DNA of 64,000 bases from Conus ventricosus. Its lineage: Eukaryota; Mollusca; Gastropoda; Neogastropoda; Conidae. The notes under the pieces are model-generated. The model had not been told where the DNA came from. It did not search any database and saw only the letters and a list, made by a program, of their open reading frames with translations. The translations under genes and the position numbers were made by a program. Positions 56,590-64,000 of the stretch are shown here, piece by piece (within the stretch, counting starts at the first letter, position 1; the number at the start of each line of letters is the position of its first letter). The stretch covers positions 5,796,912 to 5,860,911 of the forward strand of contig CM031612.1 in assembly GCA_018398815.1 (NCBI GenBank), in the 5' to 3' direction.

Positions 56590-59500
56590 TTAAATCAGAT
56601 GAAAAATGTTAATCTCTCTCAAAAACTCAAGGATCACGTCAGGCGGGACATCCCTGAACAGGATCTTCATGGACTCCGCTGTAAAATGTTGTGTCTCACA
56701 TCGTGCAAGTCCCAACACTCTAAAAGAACATGTTTCATTGTGAGTGGCGCATGACATGGAATGCACCACGGAGCTTCTTCACTCTTTAAAAGGTAAGAAT
56801 GGGTAAAATACGAATGGCCGGTGTGCAGCCGGCACAGAACCGTTTCCTCTTTACGACCACCCGACGTAGATGGGAGGAAGTCCTTAAGGTTTGGACGGAT
56901 CTGAAAGAGTTTGTTATTCGTCTGTGTGTTCCAATCCTCCTGCCAGAGGTCTCTCACATAATCGTTAATTTTGGGTTTCACATCTGAGCAGGGGATATAA
57001 GTGTTGGACAGTTTCTCTCTTGTGGCGTTCTTGGCTAAACGATCAACCATTTCGTTCCCGCCGATGCCAACATGACCAGGAACCCAAGCAAGAGTAATGT
57101 TGTAACCGTCTGCCTTCAACTTGCTAAAAAGTTTTTTAAAAAAGTAAAAGTTCTGGATGCTGAAGGTTGCGGCCAGCTATGGCCTCCAAAGCTGACAGCG
57201 AATCCGACAGAACCAGAAAGTCCCTCTTCGAAGAATGTGAGATTATCTTCAAAGCCAGTACCAGAGCAGTAAGTTCAGCAGAACAGACAGAAGCATCTGA
57301 ATGTATATGTTCCAACAGTATCTGAGAAGGAGCCCCAGGGCAGTAGGCTGCACAGGCCACTCCATCCTCAGACTTGGAACCGTCAGTGAAAACTTTTTGA
57401 TAGGATGGGAATTTGGAACAGAGCTCAGCATACAAAGCCTTGTACGCCAGAGAGCTGGTAGACTGTTTGCGAAAAGCTGCAAGATCGAAACGAATCTCTG
57501 GTGTGAAAAAGGTCCACGGAGGTTGATCCGGAAACTTGGAAAATCGGAAACACTCCCAGGTCTAGACCTGCATTCCGCACGTGAGGCTGCATACGAAGAC
57601 CAAACGGCGGAATACATTTAGGGTTATTTTCAAACTTACTTTGGAACGGAGGGTCAAAGACACAGTCATAGGCAGGATTCTGTGGTTCTGAGAACAGTCG
57701 GATATAATAATTCAAAGACAGTTTCAGCCTGCGGTTGGACAGTGAAGTTCACCCGCCTCTGCGTACAGGCTGTACACAGGGTGGTGCGGAACGCTCCAAG
57801 ACAGAGACGAAGCCCTTGATGGTGGATAGGGTCCAAGAGTTTGAGGTAAGACGATTTTGCGGAGCCGTAGACAGCACAACCGTAGTCCAGTTTGGAAGGG
57901 GACCAAGGCTCTGTAGAGGTGCAACAAAGTTTTTATCAGCGCCCCAGTCGGTGTGCGCTACGACCCGCAGAATATTCAGTGCTTTCTGGCAAGCAGTTTT
58001 GAGGTGTTTGATGTGGTTGAGAAAGTTAAGTTTCTGGTCAAAAATGACTCCCAGAAATTTGGCCTCTTTAACAGCTGGAATGGGAGATTTCCCTACTTGA
58101 AGTTCATGATCTGGAAAAAACTGACGGAAATTATGGAAGTGAATACACTGCGTCTTTGTTGGAGAAAAGGTGAAACCGTTTTCATCTGCCCACCGATGGA
58201 TTTTATCTACGCAAAGCTGGAGCCTGCGCTGGACACTCGGGTACAGGCTTCCAGTTGCGTAGACAGCAAAATCATCCACAAACAATGAGCAGTCTGAACC
58301 CTGCTGAACTGATTGAACAATGTTGTTGATTTTAATACTAAAGAGGGCAGGAGACAGTATGCTCCCCTGTGGAACACCCAACTCCTGCTCGTGGACATCA
58401 GAGAGAGTGGTGCCAACCCGGACCTGAAACTGTCGTTCTGCCAAAAATTTGAATGAAAAGCGGAAGATGACCTCGAAAACCCAGATCGTGGAGATCATGA
58501 AGTATCCCCGACTTCCAGGTGGTATCGTAGGCCTTCTCCAAGTCAAAGAAAATTGCCATGCATGCTGTTTGTTCAGAAGGCGTTCCGAAGTGTAGATTCC
58601 AGACGAATCAAATGGTCAACTGTAGACCGATGTTTGCGGAAACCACACTGTTCTTTCGCCAAAAGGCCATCGGTTTCGAGTTTCCACATGAGCCTAGCAT
58701 TGACCATTTTCTCCATCAATTTGCAGACACAGCTGGTCAAAGCTATGGGACGGTAGTTTGATGGATTAGAAAGATCTTTTCCAGGTTTGGGGATGGGAAT
58801 AATGAGGGCTTTCCGCCAAGAGGGTGGAAAGAAACCTGTAGTCCACACATGGTTGTATACCTGTAGCAGTATGTTCAGACCTTCTTGCGGAAGATGTTTC
58901 AACAGTTGATAATGAATTTCATCCATACCTGGAGAGGAATCGCTGCAAGAAAGTAAGGCAGATTTCAGCTCGTTTAACGTGAAAGGAAGATTGTAGTCTT
59001 CCATGTTGTCGGACGAAAAGTTTGCAGGGTGATTTTTCTTTTAGGGCTTTGTTTTTGACAAAAGTGGCTGATTTGTTAGAAGAGGAGGAATTCTTTTCAA
59101 TTGTAAAAAGCAAGCAGATTAGCAACTGCTTTTTTCTCCGTTATTAAAGAGTCCGAAAACTTGAGATGGTTCACAGTGGGACAGGTGTTCTTCCCTTTGA
59201 TTTTCTTAAATGATGTTCCACACTTTTTTCTTAGAAGTTTTCGATGTCAGCCTGGAGCAGAAGCTTCTCCAGGACCGACGTTTACTGATTTTAAAAGTGT
59301 GTCTTGATTTAGCACGGAGTTTCTGATGGGCTCGAGCGTTGGGACCGAAGGTCGTTGGTTACACCTGACGCTGAGCCCGTTTTCGAACTTTGGAAATTTG
59401 TTGGCAGTCTGAATCAAACCAGGGTGTTTTTGGCATTTGAAGTTGATCGGAAGACACTGGAATACAAGCTTTAGCACACTTGATCATAGTGTTAGTCAGT

Positions 59501-60286
59501 GATTCTGCTGGGTCCGGACTCTGAAGAAAATCAGTGTCCTGGAATTCCTTTAGAAATAGTGACTGCAAATAGATCCCAGTTTGCTTTCTTATAATTTAGA
59601 TGTTGAGAGACAGAGACTTGTTCAGTTATTACAGGTTGTAGAAGGACAGGGAAATGGTCACTTCCGTGCAGATCGTCATGGACAGACCACTCATAGTCCA
59701 GGACCAGCGAGGGGTCACAAACCGACAAATCTAAACACGAAAGTGAACCTGTGGAAGAGTGGAGGTAAGTTGCAGATCCGTCGTTCAGACAACACAAATC
59801 CAAATCCGAAAGAACATCCTCAATTAGCAGACCTCTGGATGACGTGCTGACACTACCCCAAAAGGGGAAATTGTGACCGTTAAAGTCACCCAACAGCAAA
59901 AAAGGTCGAGGAAGTTCACCAATCAGACTGACAAGGTCTGACGACAAACCGGACAGAAGGTGGAAGATAAAAGGGAACAGATTGTCACAGTCTTGTGGAG
60001 AGTGACTCTCGCAGCTACAGCCTGAAGGAGGTAGACAGAGCGACAGGACTATACAGCAAAGTTTTGTGTAGGAGAAGGGCAACACCGCCCGACAGTCCCA
60101 ACGTGGATGGTTGTGCAGGTTTTGAAAGAACTTTAAAAAGCCAGAAAGAGTAAAGGTCTTCTGGCTTTGAATTTGAGTTTCCTGAAGAGCCACGACGGAA
60201 GGTTTTATAGATTGACACAGAAGCTGCAGCTCCTCAAAGTTGGAATTTAGTCCACGGATATTCCAATGGAATATTGTACTATCCAT
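56590..60286 (-). pseudogene. LINE ORF2: apurinic endonuclease, reverse transcriptase, RNase H (frameshifted)
   Basis: Start MDSTIFHWNIRGLNSNF at 60286. The endonuclease shows LQETQ, LLGDFNGHN and GSDHFPV (about 60200-59600). The RT shows SNYRPIALTSCVCKLMEK (about 58740), EQCGFRKHRSTVDHL (about 58650), LGVPQGSILSPALFS (about 58370) and the FVDD catalytic box LFVDDFAVYATG (about 58270). RNase H shows VFTDGSKSEDG (about 57390), SDSLSALEAI (about 57190) and WVPGHVGIGGNEMVDRLAKN (about 57070). A further zinc-binding-like tail HTGHSYFTHSYLL...C..C leads to the end, which after a last shift is at 56590. At least four frameshifts separate these blocks. Confidence 0.85.
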
Positions 60287-60312
60287 GGTACAGAGGGCGA
60301 AAAGGAGAGAGA

Positions 60313-61560
60313 TCAGGTCATCTCCTCATCAACATCTGCGTTTAAGGGTGTAAATTTATTGGTTAGTTTCACTGGACTGTGATGGTCTTCAGACCTGCTG
60401 GCAGACTTGCCAACAGGTGAAGAAGGTCTGGATTTGGGAGACGGTGGAGGCTTCTTCCTCATCTCCACCATCTCCACACTGGATTGAACTCCCTTGCCCG
60501 CACGGGCACTGGACAGAGGAGTTCGAGGTAGGGGTGCTGGTTTTTTAATCTGCCCAGCAGCAGATGTTGTAGACTGCTGGGCAGTCTGAGGGGTGGCGGA
60601 TTTTTTGCCTCCACCAGAGGCATTCACTTTGGGTTGGGAGGTGGTGGACCTGCTTCCACCAGAATTGACAGATCTTACTTGCAATGTCTTTGAAAACATG
60701 AATTCATCAGTCTGGCAGCAGACTGACCGAGTGGGAACTGTGGGAACTTTCTTTACTGCCGAAGCATAGGAAGAAGCTGTCGGCGTCTGACTGCCCACAA
60801 CCTGTTTCCGGGCTTCAAAAAAGAAGATCTTCTGTTCTGTTTTAACTCTTTGTATTGCGGATTCCTGAATCCAAAGAGAACAGTTTCGTGAAGAGGAGGG
60901 ATGGTCACCACCGCAGTTTGCACAATGAGCCGGATCCCTACACGGCCCATCATGGGTTGCCTTGCAGCAATTACCGCACACCTCCTGCCCAGAACAACGG
61001 TCTCTGACATGGCCAAACTTCTGACATCTGAAGCACCTCAACGGGGACGGAACATATAACTGAACCGGAGGGTGTTGGTGGCCACTCTTTCTGCACCCTT
61101 CTTTACTGTCACCTGCGCACCTCCGTCACACCCTGGGACGCCAGCTCCGTTTTGATCTCGCCTCTGAAACACCTGATAAATCCCTGCAGCGAATCACTCC
61201 TTTCGATGAATTCAACTGTTTGTGGGGGGTCACCCTGATCTCCCTGTCCACTAGTTTTGTTGCTTTCAGCAGCTGTTCAGATTGTTTTTGTGATTTACAT
61301 TGAATTAGAAACGAGCCGTTCCTCAACCTCTTGATGGACCGAGGGTCACCTGCTAAGCCTTGAAAGCCCTTTTGGATAGCAAAAGGGCTCAGAGCTGAAA
61401 GGGTCTTTCTTGCTCCGTTCCTTCCATAACGAGCCAGGGAAACCCAGAAACCTGTCTTCTGTCGTACCTCCCTATCCGAATCACTGTCAGAATCGAAATC
61501 CCCTGAAATTGGGGATGCTGCCTTCCTCTTTTTGGGGGGAATGTGTTTTGTAAAAGCCAT
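60313..61560 (-). pseudogene. LINE ORF1: nucleic-acid-binding protein with CCHC zinc knuckles (frameshifted)
   Basis: Start MAFTKHIPPKKRKAASPISG at 61560. An RRM-like segment follows with SIKRLRNGSFLIQCKSQKQS and GVIRCRDL. After two or more shifts near 61060-61190 come zinc knuckles CFRCQKFGHVRDRC, CGNCCKATHDGPC and CANCGGDHPSSSRNC (about 61035-60880). A Ser/Pro/Lys-rich C-terminus ends NADVDEEMT at 60313. The layout is typical of ORF1 in I/Jockey-group LINEs. It ends 27 bp before the ORF2 start, as expected for coupled translation. Confidence 0.82.
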
Positions 61561-62273
61561 ATTTATTTTATTATGTTTCATCTCTCCCTTACCCCCACCT
61601 TGGAGTCCAACTAAGGGCCAGGGCCAAGAAACCAATGTCTTGACCCCTTCCAGGCTTCGGGAGAGATATACGACAAACAGGAACCACCAACCCTATCCCC
61701 CTGATCATGCTCAACTCCCGGGAACAGAGAGCTGAGCACTGCAGGGGTTTACTTGGCCAGCAGGGGGACTGTCTGTCTTGACCCAGCCCCAAGAAGGGGA
61801 GCCGATTAGTACACCCGGGCCAAAGTGTACTTCCTGTCTAGGAGAGGTCCGAGCCAAAGTGATGTGTTGAGAGCGCTGGCCCTCTCAATCACCAGGATCT
61901 CATTCCCCTCCGACACAGGTCGCACCGCACGGCAAACACGGTGGATCTTAAGGAGACCACAGAGAGAAAAGGAGTGTGGAAAAGAGACTTGAAGGGGAGA
62001 CGAAGATAGAAAAGGGCCAAATAAAGGCAGAAAACAAGAAAAGGAGAAAGGCGGGTTACTCTTAGTCAGGATCCTCACCCTTAGCCTATCTGACAGGGGC
62101 ATCAACTCCTTACCACGTTACGCTTAGGCCAGACAGCATCTCAACTTCACAGGCTAGAAGCAGTTGGAAAAAACCAGCCTATCTCCGAGTATTGATGCCC
62201 CCCCCAGCAAAGCCTAAGGGATCACTGGACCGCGCAAGCCCTCCGACCATGACAAGGTCGCAACCCCGGAGGG
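61561..62273 (-). other. LINE 5' UTR / internal promoter region
   Basis: GC-rich leader of the element, beginning CCCCTCCGGGGTTGCGACCT at 62273 on the minus strand. No coding frame was recognised. Confidence 0.6.
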
Positions 62274-64000
62274 GCATCTCACATGAAGGCAATCTACACA
62301 CAGAGTGAAGCACTGTGCGCACAGTTGCATCTCACATGAAGGCAAGCTACACACAGAATGTGCTGGTAGAGTGAAGCACTGTGCACACAATGCATCTCAC
62401 ATGAAGGCAAGATACACACAGAGTGAAGCACTGTGCACACAGTGCATCTCACATGAAGGCAAGATACACACAGAGTGAAGCACTGTGCACACAGTGCATC
62501 TCACATGAGGGCAAGCTACACACAGAGCATGCTGGTAGAGTGAAGCACTGTGCACACAGTGCATCTCACATGAAGGCAAGCTACACACAGAGCGTGCTGG
62601 TAGAGTGAAGCACTGTGCACACAGTGCATCTCACATGAAGGCAAGCTACACACAGAGTGAAGCACTGTGCACACAGTGCATCTCACATGAGGGCAAGCTA
62701 CACACAGAGCGTGCTGGTAGAGTGAAGCACTGTGCACACAGTGCATCTCACATGAAGGCAAGCTACACACAGAGTGAAGCACTGTGCACACAGTGCATCT
62801 CACATGAGGGCAAGCTACACACAGAGCGTGCTGGTAGAGTGAAGCACTGTGCGCACAGTGCATCTCACATGAGGGCAAGCTACACACAGAGCGTGCTGGC
62901 CAAGTGAAGCACTGTTGCACACAGTGCATCTCACATGAAGGCAAGCTACACACAGAGCGTGCTGGCCAAGTGAAGCCCTGTGCACACAGTGCATCTCACA
63001 TGAATGCAAGCTACACACAGAGCGTGCTGGTAGAGTGAAGCACTGTGCACACAGTGCATCTCACATGAAGGCAAGCTACACACCGTGCTGGTAAAGTGAA
63101 GCACTGTGCACACAGTGCATCTCACATGAAGGCAAACTACACACAGAGCGTGTGGTAGAGTGAAGCCCTGTGCACACAGTGCATCTCACATGAAGGCAAG
63201 CTACACACAGAGCGTGCTGGTAGAGTGAAGCCCTGTGCACACAGTGAATCTCACATGAAGGCAAGCTACACACAGAGTGAAGCACTGTGCGCACAGTGCA
63301 TCTCACATGAAGGCAAGCTACACACAGAGGGGTGCTGGTAGAGTGAAGCACTGTGCACACAGTGCATCTCACATGAGGGCAAGCTACACACAGAGCGTGC
63401 TGGTAGAGTGAAGCACTGTGCACACAGTGCATCTCACATGAGGAAAGCTACACAAGAGCGTGCTGGTAGAGTGAAGCACTGTGCACACAATGCATCTCAC
63501 ATGAGGGAAAGCTACACACAGAGCATGCTGGTAGAGTGAAGCACTGTGCACACAGTGCATCTCACATGAGGGAAAGCTAAACACAGAGTGTGCTGGTAGA
63601 GTGAAGCACTGTGCACACAGTGCATCTCACATGAAGGCAAGCTACACACAGAGCGTGCTGGTAGAGTGAAGCACTGTGCACACAGTGCATCTCACATGAA
63701 GGCAAGCTACACACAGAGCGTGCTGGTTGAGTGAAGCCCTGTGCGCACAGTGCATCTCACATGAAGGCAAGCTACACACAGAGCGTGCTGGCCAAGTGAA
63801 GCACTGTGCACACAGTGCATCTCACATGAAGGCAAGCTACACACAGAGCGTGCTGGTAGAGTGAAGCACTGTGCACACAGTGCATCTCACATGAGGGAAA
63901 GCTAAACACAGTGTGTGCTGGTAAGTGAATCCCTGTGCGCACAGTGCATCTCACATGAGGGAAAGCTCAAACACAGAGTGTGCTGGCCAAGGGAAACACC
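62274..64000. repeat. 65/52-bp minisatellite, right part, runs off the window
   Basis: About 27-28 units of two lengths, 65 bp and a 52-bp form lacking GCGTGCTGGTAGA, in mixed order. Each unit holds the 18-bp palindrome GCACTGTGCACACAGTGC (arms GCACTGTG/CACAGTGC). The unit length shifts frame, so the long Cys-rich frames on both strands are artefacts. Confidence 0.93.

Larger units (their letters stand above)
56390..62273 (-). mobile_element. Near full-length non-LTR retrotransposon (APE-RT-RNase H LINE, I/Nimb-like)
   Basis: Flanked by an 11-bp target duplication GCATCTCACAT (56379-56389 and 62274-62284). The 5' end is at 62273 on the minus strand. It has a 5' UTR of about 0.7 kb, ORF1, ORF2 and a 3' UTR ending in a short TTATC-type repeat, as in I-clade elements. 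A 31-base poly-A run on the plus strand (56479-56509) is a poly-T in the element's 3' UTR, not a tail. The presence of RNase H after RT places it in the I group; the exact clade is inference. Both ORFs carry frameshifts, so it is inactive as read. Confidence 0.88.

Noticed and set aside
62397..63954. Cys-rich frames (HVRCTVCTVLHS...) as secreted peptides
   Set aside because: These are translations of the 65/52-bp minisatellite. Frames change with each unit and both strands show them.

Overview
This is eukaryotic, animal-type DNA. Coding sequence is broken into short GT-AG exons inside long introns, CpG is not depleted, and the window is full of microsatellites, minisatellites and transposons. 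The two host genes (anillin and a riboflavin transporter) are animal genes. The repeats (a tRNA-headed SINE with a GAGACTATAAACCGAGG-type body, an APE-RT-RNase H LINE, hAT and piggyBac-like elements) suggest a lophotrochozoan, most likely a gastropod mollusc. That placement is inference.

Layout. Both host genes lie on the minus strand. (1) 31234 down to 453: anillin (ANLN), the cytokinesis scaffold. The initiator exon is at 31217-31234. Further exons are at 26716-26869, 26153-26284, 22178-22360, 18686-19838, 18367-18424, 14735-15404, 10582-10841, 3210-3290 and 453-603. Splice phases agree at every junction except one: an exon between 10582 and 3290 was not found. The C-terminal anillin-homology and PH exons lie beyond the left edge. 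(2) 31235-45691: intergenic DNA with a 1.66-kb element bounded by perfect 32-bp inverted repeats, two tRNA-derived SINEs, a decayed reverse-transcriptase-type retroelement and several tandem arrays. (3) 55348 down to 45692: the last three exons of an SLC52-family riboflavin transporter. Its final intron holds a piggyBac-like MITE and a 5.6-kb array of about 92 copies of a 61-bp unit. (4) 56145-64000: a 65/52-bp minisatellite split by an essentially full-length 5.9-kb LINE with an 11-bp target-site duplication.

About a fifth of the window is minisatellite, in more than a dozen unrelated families with units of 23-83 bp. The most unusual observation is that three of these arrays start exactly at anillin exon edges and carry many copies of the splice signal itself: the acceptor of exon 2, the donor of the 3210-3290 exon and the acceptor of the 453-603 exon. 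Other notable structures are three nested hAT elements, each with its own 6-bp target duplication; a 33-bp LINE insertion with a perfect 12-bp target duplication; a 40-bp perfect palindrome joining two arms of a duplication; and an array of about 25 units each with an E-box and a forkhead-like site.

Three otherwise good exons (two in ANLN, one in SLC52A) each carry a single-nucleotide frameshift, in or beside a short homopolymer. Residual consensus error is the simplest reading. Coding boundaries were worked out by hand from splice phase and remembered family similarity; no database search was run.
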